64,000 nucleotides of DNA from G965200765 sp965203865. Its GTDB lineage: Bacteria; Pseudomonadota; Gammaproteobacteria; Arenicellales; JAJDZL01. The stretch spans positions 2,356,001-2,420,000 of the forward strand of contig OZ241916.1 of assembly GCA_965203865.1 (NCBI GenBank), read 5' to 3'. Positions 17,908 through 25,841 of this stretch are shown piece by piece. A model generated the notes under the pieces. It saw only the letters and a program-made list of their open reading frames with translations. It searched no databases and was not told the origin of the DNA. A program made the position numbers and the translations under genes. The number at the start of each line of letters is the position of its first letter. Position 1 is the stretch's first letter.

Positions 17908-19338
17908 ATGGAAATCAAACCAGAAAAAGTATTTGATACAACAACAGAAGAGTACTTCTACCCCGATTTGGATCCTTGGTTGTCCAGGGCAAAGGAACAA
18001 GGAGCGCAACGCGGTCGTGAAAACTTGCCGGCGGAAGATAGCGACCAGATTGAGGACTTTGAGCAAGAATTTAAAATGAAGTTAAATGCTCGTGCTCAAA
18101 AGGGGCGGGAAGCCATGAAAAATCACTTGGCAGATCTGGAGCGAGAATTGGGCTACGTAGAATCGCCCGATGATCTGGAAACAAGAAAGCATGATGCAAT
18201 ACAAATCCGCAAAGATGCGGAAACCAAATTGGAACTAAAGGCCCAAGAAGCACACTCTGAACTGAGTACCCGAGCAAGTAAAATAGGTGAAAGCCGCAGT
18301 GCTATGAAAAATTTTCGTAGCAAAGCCAATTTAACTAGAGTTGCGGAGTACACTTCCCGACGTTCATCTACCATACAAATCGCTGTATTCTTTATTATTG
18401 AACTTTTCTTGAATGCCAGTTTGCTGGCAGGAGTAAATCCTTGGGGCTTGGTTGGCTCTGTTATGTTCATGGTTCTGATAAGCGCAGTAAATATTTATGT
18501 TGCTGCCTTGTGCATGGGGGGACTGGCACGTTCCTGCAACCATATATCAACTCCCAAAAAGTTATTAGCCGGGTTTGGTTTTGGGATTGTTGGCATTTTG
18601 ACTGCCCTGTTCAACATCTTGGTTGGCTACTTTAGGGACGACATGCAAGCAATAATTGGTGACTTGTCTATTGATGTTTTTTCATTGGGGCAGAATACGC
18701 TTGCACGTTTCAATGAAAATCTTTTCAGCTTGCAACTACTTGCTTTCGAATCCTTTCAGTCAGGCATGCTCGCTTTGGTAGGGTTTCTATTTTTCGCAGT
18801 AGCTTCCTGGAAATGGCTCCAAAGGGATGATCTGTACCCTGGATATGGAAAGCTAGACCGAAATCTGGGGAAACGAGAGAAAGAATACATAAAATTACAC
18901 CAAAAGCATTGCGATGAACTATATCAATCATCATCTGAAAATATTAAAAAATTAAAGGATATCCGCCATAAGCTTGAAATCAACAAAGCCAAGCATGAAG
19001 AAATCATAAAAAGAGGCAACAAAATCGTATCAGAGTCTCCAATGAGGCAGAGAATACTTCAGGACCACTTGGATACAGTTATACAAGCCTATCGTACGGC
19101 GAATATCGACGTGAGAACCACACCGCAGCCACCTGTTTTCAAAGAGAAGCTCGTCATTGACGAGAAAATATTTGAAAAATCACTGGAATTTAACCCATCC
19201 GATGCTGCAAGCCTTACTGAAATTATGGAAGATGTGCATCAATGCATCCTGGATGTACAGGAAGCACTCGACAAGTATTTGAAGCAGCTGCAACCGCTGA
19301 AATCCATAGAATCAACACCGCCTGACTTGGAATCGTAA
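17908..19338 (+). CDS. Membrane protein with flanking coiled coils; first gene of ZorAB-like operon
   Basis: I do not recognise a named family. The 476-residue protein has a charged, helical N-terminal region (about 45-150), four predicted membrane helices at about 156-175, 181-201, 219-240 and 283-303, and a second charged helical region from about 305 to 395. A short acidic tail closes it. Both soluble parts should be on the same, probably cytoplasmic, side. Its stop overlaps the next start by one base (TAATG), so translation is coupled to the lipoprotein gene. It does not look like a MotA subunit itself. A scaffold or sensor for the membrane complex encoded downstream is the best guess. 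Confidence 0.7.
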   Translation: MEIKPEKVFDTTTEEYFYPDLDPWLSRAKEQGAQRGRENLPAEDSDQIEDFEQEFKMKLNARAQKGREAMKNHLADLERELGYVESPDDLETRKHDAIQIRKDAETKLELKAQEAHSELSTRASKIGESRSAMKNFRSKANLTRVAEYTSRRSSTIQIAVFFIIELFLNASLLAGVNPWGLVGSVMFMVLISAVNIYVAALCMGGLARSCNHISTPKKLLAGFGFGIVGILTALFNILVGYFRDDMQAIIGDLSIDVFSLGQNTLARFNENLFSLQLLAFESFQSGMLALVGFLFFAVASWKWLQRDDLYPGYGKLDRNLGKREKEYIKLHQKHCDELYQSSSENIKKLKDIRHKLEINKAKHEEIIKRGNKIVSESPMRQRILQDHLDTVIQAYRTANIDVRTTPQPPVFKEKLVIDEKIFEKSLEFNPSDAASLTEIMEDVHQCILDVQEALDKYLKQLQPLKSIESTPPDLES

Positions 19339-20138
19339 TGCTTGCCAAACGCGTTCAATTCGTACTCATCGCATTGCTGGGCTTGATCATATCAGGCTGT
19401 GAACAAGTTCGTCTCGATGAACGTTTGTGTCCGATTGGCAAGACTCCAAGCCGTACCACAATTCTGCTGCTGGACACCTCAGATCCTTTATCGGTAAAGC
19501 ATCTTGCCGAACTGCAACGACTTTTGAAGGAGTTGCAGGTCAAGAAAGAAGGTTCACAAGCGAGTCACTTTTACGTGGACCAGGGAGAACTGCTTGTAGT
19601 GTATGAACTCACAGAGAATCTGGCAAAAATGGAACCGGTGCTGGAGGTGTGCAACCCAGGAAACAACCCGGATGAGTGGGACTGGAAGGACGACCTCACA
19701 AAAGGCAAGCAAATTGCAATGAGAGACTGGAGAAAGTTCGAGGACAAAATTGAAATGCTGTTCGAAAAGCTTGCAGATGGTGAAGAAAAACAAAGCTCCC
19801 CGATTCTCGAACAACTTGGCGTGATTTTGCCGAGATACGTACCGAGCAAGCTTGCAAGTTCAAGTGAAGGCAGTAAACGTAGCCATTTAATTCTGTTTTC
19901 TGATTTACTGCAGCATTCAAAAGAGTTGTCACACTACGGTCAGTACCCGACAGCGAAGCAAATCTTGACAACACCAGGGTTGCGCTCAGTTGCAGTTGAC
20001 TTTACCGGAATTGATTTCAGCATATTTCGACTGGAGCGTGCGCAATCTGGAAGGTGGCAGACTGTCGAGCACTACTATTGGTGGACCGAGCTGGTTCAGG
20101 AATTCGGCGGCAAAGTGCTTTGGCAAGATTCGATATAG
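19338..20138 (+). CDS. Putative lipoprotein with possible vWA-like domain; second gene of ZorAB-like operon
   Basis: This 266-residue protein starts with a positively charged, hydrophobic signal ending in the lipobox IISGC, so Cys21 would be lipidated. The segment TTILLLDTSDPLS at about 41-53 resembles the first strand and metal-site DxS of a von Willebrand A fold, and SHLILFSDLLQHS near 180 resembles the later strand with its aspartate. The match is short and the full metal-site triad is not clear. It should sit in the periplasm, attached to the inner or outer membrane. It begins one base before the end of the first gene, and its 3' end overlaps the MotA-like gene. Function is unknown. Confidence 0.65.
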   Translation: MLAKRVQFVLIALLGLIISGCEQVRLDERLCPIGKTPSRTTILLLDTSDPLSVKHLAELQRLLKELQVKKEGSQASHFYVDQGELLVVYELTENLAKMEPVLEVCNPGNNPDEWDWKDDLTKGKQIAMRDWRKFEDKIEMLFEKLADGEEKQSSPILEQLGVILPRYVPSKLASSSEGSKRSHLILFSDLLQHSKELSHYGQYPTAKQILTTPGLRSVAVDFTGIDFSIFRLERAQSGRWQTVEHYYWWTELVQEFGGKVLWQDSI

Positions 20139-21343
20139 AAAACACAGTTGGACGCTTTGCGTTTCTGATAATTTTTTTGGTCGGCACTGGCTTGATCACA
20201 TCCGTTCGTACACTCGGCGAAATTAAAATTGACTCGCATGAGAGTGCCTACTTCGCAGCAATAATTGCTGTGTCATTAATATTCATCCTGGGATTTTACT
20301 ACTGGAAGAATCGAAAACTGAGAAACCTGCTGTATGGCGGCGATGACCTGTACTATCTCGGACTGCTTTTCACGCTGGTTTCTCTAATCTATACTTTGGT
20401 CGCAGTATTTACTTATCTTTCCGATAGCGAGGTAGCACAGCGAACTCAACTTTTAATTGAGAATTTTGGCATTGCCTTGATTTCAACGGTAGCAGGAATC
20501 CTGGGTCGCATAATCCTGCATAACTTGGCTGAAAACAAAAACGAAGCTGGCTCTTCGCTTTCGGGTGACTATGAGCAGTCCGAAATGCTTGAGATGCGAG
20601 GGAAGATGCGGGAGGCAACCGATGCGTTTAGTCACTTTACTCGGGTAACGCAGACTTTTGCTGAAAGCACTGTTAAACACACACAGAAACAAGTCGAGCA
20701 ATTCAATGAAAGAATAGAGGACTCTGCTCAGGCAAGCATTGCAAAAACTGAATCCGTCTGGAACGAATTTTCTGACAAAATGGAGTCCCATAAGAGCGAA
20801 GCGATTAATGAACTTGAAATGTATCTCAGTAGCTTGCAGACTCTAACGAATGCAGCCAAAAATGAATCTTTTTCTGCAAATACGCAAATTCAGGAAAACG
20901 TCAAGCTATTGGGGGACTTGGCAAACAATATCAAGTCCCTTAATTCATCTCTTGAAGGATTGGCGAAAAATACCGAAGGGGTGGAAAACCGGCTTCGAGA
21001 CCTTGGCACTACTGCTCAGAATGCCAAATCCGGATTAGACACCCGTATTGCCGATATCGCCAAATCCATGGAGGATTTTTCAAAAAGTTGCGAGAATTTC
21101 AAGAAAGCAACAGCAGAATTTCAGGAATCTTTTTCAAATAGCATATCCTCGCAAGAAACTGCTACAAAAAACATCCTGGAACAGCAAAAACTGGGTCAGA
21201 AAGCTGCCGAAATGTTAAACAAGAGTGTCAAGGACGCTCAACTGCTGCTGGAGAAGTTGCAACGTCAATTGCCCGGTAAAAGGAAATTTTGGCAGAGATT
21301 TCGAAGCAGAAACCTGGGCAGCCAATCAAACACAAATCAATAA
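20120..21343 (+). CDS. MotA/TolQ/ExbB/ZorA-like membrane channel protein with long coiled-coil tail
   Basis: I place the start at TTG 20120, which gives 407 residues and a short polar N-terminus before the first helix; a GTG at 20054 lies deep inside the lipoprotein gene. Four membrane helices are predicted at about 11-29, 43-62, 79-100 and 113-135. The third and fourth (LGLLFTLVSLIYTL and FGIALISTVAGILGRIIL) match the pattern of MotA/TolQ/ExbB channel helices, including the small and hydroxyl residues lining the ion path. A tail of about 250 residues, mostly coiled coil, follows, as in ZorA. The gene overlaps its neighbour upstream by 19 bases and is followed six bases later by the ZorB-like gene. 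Family assignment is an inference from pattern. Confidence 0.72.
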   Translation: MARFDIENTVGRFAFLIIFLVGTGLITSVRTLGEIKIDSHESAYFAAIIAVSLIFILGFYYWKNRKLRNLLYGGDDLYYLGLLFTLVSLIYTLVAVFTYLSDSEVAQRTQLLIENFGIALISTVAGILGRIILHNLAENKNEAGSSLSGDYEQSEMLEMRGKMREATDAFSHFTRVTQTFAESTVKHTQKQVEQFNERIEDSAQASIAKTESVWNEFSDKMESHKSEAINELEMYLSSLQTLTNAAKNESFSANTQIQENVKLLGDLANNIKSLNSSLEGLAKNTEGVENRLRDLGTTAQNAKSGLDTRIADIAKSMEDFSKSCENFKKATAEFQESFSNSISSQETATKNILEQQKLGQKAAEMLNKSVKDAQLLLEKLQRQLPGKRKFWQRFRSRNLGSQSNTNQ

Positions 21344-21349
21344 ATACAG

Positions 21350-22555
21350 ATGAACTCGCCAAGTGTCCAATACCGCCGAGGAACAATTCTTGGTTTGACA
21401 ATTGCAGAAATCTTTATTCTACTGCTATTTTTACTGCTTCTCATAGGCATGCTTTCATATGCCGGTACTAAACCAAAGGAAGAAGAGCCCGAAAAAAATA
21501 CCGAAGAAGCAAGCCTGATACAGGAAGATAAAGAAACACCCGAACTCCGGGTTGTTAAATATACCGAGGAGATACAGCAAGAACCAGAAACATATGAGCG
21601 CCTGGTTGTCGAATATACCGAAGTGCACACTCTGGTAGCAAGCAAAGATGAAAAAATTGTTGAATTAATTGAAGAAAAAGAATACATAAAGGATGAATCG
21701 TTTGAACAAATTGTAGTGCTTGAAAAGGAACTTCAGGGAGTTAAAGAGCAAAAGGATGTTTCTGAGAGCGAGGTTCGAAGACTGAGTCAAGCCCTCCAAG
21801 ATATTTCGGAAGCCACAGATAATGAAATCCAGCAGCGGAGAGAGATGGAGGAGCAGGTTCAGGAACTTGAAGAAGAACTTTTGGAGTCTAGGCAGATCGA
21901 GGAGCAAACACAAAAGAAAATTCAAACTCTTCAAGAAAAATCTGATGTGTCCGAGCAAGAAATCAGAAATCAAAATGCAGAAATGGAGGTACGAATTTGG
22001 GCACTTGAAGAAGGCTTGAAATCTGCCCAGAGTCAGCGTGATGAATTTGCACAGCAACTGGCAATGGCGCAGCAAGAAGCTAGCCAGGCAAAGCAAAATC
22101 TTCAAGTAATGACAAAGAAAGGACACAATCCTCCCTGCTGGTACAAAGTTGTACCGGATGGCAAAGGTGGTGTTCGAGAACGACCCCATTACACCTTCTT
22201 CGTGGCAGTTTTTGACAATTCAATGGTGTTTCAACTGCCGCCGATTCCACCGGGAAGTGCTGACGACGATGACGGTTCGGAGTACTCTTTTGAAGCAACC
22301 CAGCTAGGACTCCATAACTTTCCTTACAATTCTCCGCTAGACAATGAAAGCGTAGAAAGATATTTCAGACCCATTCATGATGCTGGAAAGAGTTCCAAGG
22401 TTAGAAGCTACTCTTGTACGTTTTTTATTAAAGTCTGGGACAAAACTTCAGAAAATGCAAAAGACCGCTGGAAAGATGCACATAACCGAATTCTGGAAAG
22501 TATGTTTGGAACCTATGTTGTGAATAATGATCCGTGGCCTGAAAAAAGGGCATAG
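21350..22555 (+). CDS. ZorB/MotB-like single-pass membrane protein with coiled coil and unknown C-terminal domain
   Basis: This 401-residue protein begins with a short cytoplasmic segment and one membrane helix at about 13-36 (GLTIAEIFILLLFLLLLIG). Glu20 lies near its start, the place where MotB, ExbD and ZorB carry a proton-binding acid. A highly charged coiled coil follows from about 65 to 265. The C-terminal domain, 268-401, starts HNPPCWYKVV and includes FPYNSPLDNESVERYFRP. It does not look like the OmpA-type peptidoglycan-binding domain of MotB. A decayed copy of this domain is found at 30200-30342. The gene ends 78 bases from the convergent res gene. Confidence 0.7.
   Translation: MNSPSVQYRRGTILGLTIAEIFILLLFLLLLIGMLSYAGTKPKEEEPEKNTEEASLIQEDKETPELRVVKYTEEIQQEPETYERLVVEYTEVHTLVASKDEKIVELIEEKEYIKDESFEQIVVLEKELQGVKEQKDVSESEVRRLSQALQDISEATDNEIQQRREMEEQVQELEEELLESRQIEEQTQKKIQTLQEKSDVSEQEIRNQNAEMEVRIWALEEGLKSAQSQRDEFAQQLAMAQQEASQAKQNLQVMTKKGHNPPCWYKVVPDGKGGVRERPHYTFFVAVFDNSMVFQLPPIPPGSADDDDGSEYSFEATQLGLHNFPYNSPLDNESVERYFRPIHDAGKSSKVRSYSCTFFIKVWDKTSENAKDRWKDAHNRILESMFGTYVVNNDPWPEKRA
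22320..22463 (+). repeat. Direct repeat, copy A (inside the ZorB-like gene)
   Basis: This stretch within the 3' part of the ZorB-like gene is closely similar to 30200-30342 in the same orientation, about 7.9 kb away. Shared runs include CCTTACAATTCTCCG and TTAGAAGCT, followed by CTCTTGTACGTTTTTT. The two copies bracket the Type III restriction genes and the SLOG gene. Confidence 0.8.
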
Positions 22556-22632
22556 TTCCAAGGTAGATTTGCTTCTGTCCTAAGATTTACATTCTTCATC
22601 ACAATTGACTTTCAAAATCTCAAGAACCCTGT

Positions 22633-25600
22633 TTAATGCGTCTGCGAAGATTGAAGAACATGGTTCAATACTTTCTTCATGCTGTTTGGGTCATCCAAAA
22701 AGTAGACCCCAAGTTTTTCCCAGTCTTCCTGTGACCGTGAACTTGTGCCAATTTGATCTGGTGCAGTTACCGACAAGATGTAAGCATGCAGAAACAAATT
22801 TGAATCCGCCTGCTGAATTTTATCTTCAATATTCTTTATTTCTTGATGCAATCTGATCTTTGCCAATTCTTTAGGACCCATCTTTACCAATCCCTTTGGG
22901 TCAAGAAAGATGACATGCTGACGGTTAGCGTCATTCATGAATACTATAAAATCCGGGTAGTAGGAATAGTCATCGAAAAATGACACCCCTCTTCCTCGGA
23001 CTAAATTTCGAATGAGACGAATATCATTGTCTTGGAAGCCAGATTTGGCATCATCGGCTAAATTTGCCAATTCCTCAACTACTTTCTTCTCGCCAGCATT
23101 CAGAGGAACTGGCTGGATCGAAATTTTGCAATCCTTATGAGCATAGAGAAGCGGAACATAGGCATGATTTTTCGGTTGAAGCAGTGTAAGCTTCAATTGG
23201 TGAAATGTATGTGAATCGGGATATTTCGTCAATAACTCAATATCCTGAATTAACTTTGTCTCATTTGAATTTACCTTCAACAGATGTTCACTGATGCTGT
23301 TAGGATCATCTTCATCAAGTTTAACTACCTCGATTTTGTCATGTTCCCAATGCTGGCGTTGCTTTCGCCAAAAGAGTTCTGCATATTTAACTACAAGATC
23401 AATAAAAATGCTTTCTAGTCTTCGAATGTCTTCGAAACATTCCAACGAAAACTGTTCAGATGGCGTGTACAATCTATACCACATATTGCTTGATATAAGT
23501 CGGTCAATCACATCTGGCTGAATCTCCAAGTTATGCCAACCCATCTGATGCTTATATGCCAGAATGGAATCGTAGATCCGTACACTGTTGAAAAAGGCTG
23601 TATGCTCTGGAGAAAACTTTCTTTGGGGCATCTCCAAGTAACTACTGTTTATGTTATCTCTGGAGGCAATTGCTTGCAGTTGCGAGTAAAGATTCAACTC
23701 CACGGTAGGTTGATCCCTGTCGCCAGGTCCCGGCAGGCTGACTACAGTATCAGATCGCTCAAATTGAAGATTCCTTTTTAGCCGAATCATTTTAAGATTT
23801 GCTCGCTTTGCAAAATTCCAAGTAACCGGCAAGCGAATTGTTTCCAGTAACATTCCTTCTTGTTCTAATATTTCTCGAAATACTTGCATATAGTTGGAAC
23901 GCAATCCGAAAATATACAAAGTTTCCAATTCCGCTAATTCTTCACTGTCTTCCGGTGGCTCAGCATCACTTTCCAAGTGCCGCTTCAAGGTCATATTCCA
24001 CCCTTTCAATCTTACCCCTCGACCGAACATCTGAATTATCTCAGGCCCTTCTCCAACCCCAACATGCATTAGCCCCATAGTACTTACTCGCCAAGAATTC
24101 CAGCCTGCAATAAATCGGCGAGCCCCTATAACGACATTTACTTGTGAATCTTCTCGGTCCACCGTAGGAAACAATCGCTCTACAAAACCCATCTCTCTTT
24201 TGACTTCAAAATCGGTGTTTTTTCTTTCAACAAGCAGTTTATAGAGAGTCGCTGAATCGCCAACATTTACAACACCAAATGGAGGGTTGTTGGAAACCCG
24301 TAAATGAAGTTCACCTGCGCCAGTAGTCAGATAGGAAATACTCAACTGTCCTTGTCCATGGAAGATTGTTTGGCACATTTCAGTGTATAACCCGCTTACA
24401 TTTGACATTCTTAGTTTTTCAAACTTTCTCGCGAAGTAATCACCTTCTGCTTCATTGGTCAATCCAGAATTGCCACTGAGCAACTTTCCCAGCATGACGA
24501 TGACCTCATCGGCACGAGCAAGAAACCACCCCAAAAATTCAATAATCTGAATGACATCAGAACGAGTTGCAGAATCTACTCTGCTACCACCAGTTACAGT
24601 TTTTCCGAGAAATACCCATAGAGGCTTGGTGACATTGAAATCTGCCCAACTTGCCCCCTTGTCACGCCAAAAGCAACACTGCTGATAAAATGTCAGCATA
24701 CATCCCAGCAGATATGCATTGCTATTCGTATCATCCATTCCCTTGGGGAGATTCAAAATCGAATAATCTTTTCCATACCCGTCTTGATAGAAATCACTGT
24801 ATGAATAGTCGAACAACAGACACTTTCCGTATGTACTGCGTAAAATATTATCCTTGCCTGCAATTTGATTGAAAGTTGCAGAATACTCAAAAGTAAAGCC
24901 GCTGGTAGCGAGTTCTTCTCGATGTTCTCGCCATACACGCCCTGAGGCACCGAGGTGACCTTCATCTACAAGAACCAGATTATTGTCTCCGAAATCTCTG
25001 ACTGCTACTCGCTTTACACCTTTTTTATCAGCTAACTTGTTCAGGTCTATGATCTCAACAGGAGACAATAAATCACTGGTTGATTCACTAGTGAATATCC
25101 TTGCCTGCAGATTGCTTTGATTCATTTCCCGAGCGTGCTGTGCTGACATCTGCTCATTCGGAGTCAACAGAATTATATGGTTCAATTGGCCACCGTTCTG
25201 ACCAAGCCAGTGCTGATACTGCAAAATATTGGCATGCATAACGAGAGTCTTACCGGAACCGGTAGCACTTTGCAAAGCGATGGTATGCAAGTCTTCGATG
25301 CAATAATTCGGCATGTGCCTGGTTTGTGGCAGTGCTGCCATCTCGTCGTTCAAATCGTCACACAACAGTCTGACATCTTCGAAATACCGCCTCAGATAAT
25401 GCTCGGTAAATATCAATGCCAAATATTGATGAGGCTTCCAGACACGACCATGCATACCAGTCATCTTCAGTCTATGACTATGCTTAATGATATTCAAATC
25501 ATATTCAGCAATTTTTTCTTGGTCAATTTGTATTTTTGGGGTGCCAAGATACAAAGATCTAGCGAATTCGCTCTCACCATCGGCTGGAAACACAAACTGC

Positions 25601-25701
25601 AAATTTTCTGGCAAGCAATCCAACATCGTACGTATGTCGGGATAACCAAATTGCTTGCACATGAAGCTTTGTAATGCGAGTTGACCAGATAGAGCTGTCA
25701 T
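22633..25701 (-). CDS. res: Type III restriction enzyme, Res helicase-nuclease subunit
   Basis: This 1,022-residue protein has the SF2 helicase motifs: Walker A ATGSGKT at residues 146-152, a variant motif II DEGH at 246-249 in place of DEAH, and motif III EYSATF shortly after. Motif VI appears as MFGRGVRLKGW. The C-terminal part has a PD-(D/E)XK nuclease pattern with YYPDFIVF and FLDPKG near residues 925-950. Res cleaves DNA after ATP-driven movement from two head-to-head unmethylated sites and needs Mod for recognition. The mod gene lies 140 bases upstream on the same strand. The DEGH form deviates from the usual box but keeps the catalytic Asp-Glu. Confidence 0.88.
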   Translation of the reverse strand: MTALSGQLALQSFMCKQFGYPDIRTMLDCLPENLQFVFPADGESEFARSLYLGTPKIQIDQEKIAEYDLNIIKHSHRLKMTGMHGRVWKPHQYLALIFTEHYLRRYFEDVRLLCDDLNDEMAALPQTRHMPNYCIEDLHTIALQSATGSGKTLVMHANILQYQHWLGQNGGQLNHIILLTPNEQMSAQHAREMNQSNLQARIFTSESTSDLLSPVEIIDLNKLADKKGVKRVAVRDFGDNNLVLVDEGHLGASGRVWREHREELATSGFTFEYSATFNQIAGKDNILRSTYGKCLLFDYSYSDFYQDGYGKDYSILNLPKGMDDTNSNAYLLGCMLTFYQQCCFWRDKGASWADFNVTKPLWVFLGKTVTGGSRVDSATRSDVIQIIEFLGWFLARADEVIVMLGKLLSGNSGLTNEAEGDYFARKFEKLRMSNVSGLYTEMCQTIFHGQGQLSISYLTTGAGELHLRVSNNPPFGVVNVGDSATLYKLLVERKNTDFEVKREMGFVERLFPTVDREDSQVNVVIGARRFIAGWNSWRVSTMGLMHVGVGEGPEIIQMFGRGVRLKGWNMTLKRHLESDAEPPEDSEELAELETLYIFGLRSNYMQVFREILEQEGMLLETIRLPVTWNFAKRANLKMIRLKRNLQFERSDTVVSLPGPGDRDQPTVELNLYSQLQAIASRDNINSSYLEMPQRKFSPEHTAFFNSVRIYDSILAYKHQMGWHNLEIQPDVIDRLISSNMWYRLYTPSEQFSLECFEDIRRLESIFIDLVVKYAELFWRKQRQHWEHDKIEVVKLDEDDPNSISEHLLKVNSNETKLIQDIELLTKYPDSHTFHQLKLTLLQPKNHAYVPLLYAHKDCKISIQPVPLNAGEKKVVEELANLADDAKSGFQDNDIRLIRNLVRGRGVSFFDDYSYYPDFIVFMNDANRQHVIFLDPKGLVKMGPKELAKIRLHQEIKNIEDKIQQADSNLFLHAYILSVTAPDQIGTSSRSQEDWEKLGVYFLDDPNSMKKVLNHVLQSSQTH

Positions 25702-25841
25702 CAGTATTCAAAGCAATTTACATTTATTTTCAATGAACAAAACAGAAACTATTGTACTTTCACCACTGTCTGCAGTACCTATCTGTCATATTGCAAGCGG
25801 ATGTGCGAATAATTTCACTCCTTGTTATGCAATGGAAATTT

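Noticed and set aside
17908..22555. Standard Zorya system
   Set aside because: Only the channel and single-pass subunits resemble ZorA and ZorB. There is no ZorC, ZorD helicase or ZorE HNH nuclease nearby; the HNH nuclease at 48678 is 26 kb away and paired with a methylase.
22633..25701. DISARM or BREX helicase instead of Type III Res
   Set aside because: The paired upstream gene is a beta-class Mod, and the helicase has a C-terminal PD-(D/E)XK motif. No DISARM (DUF1998, PLD) or BREX (BrxA/B/C/Z) genes are present.
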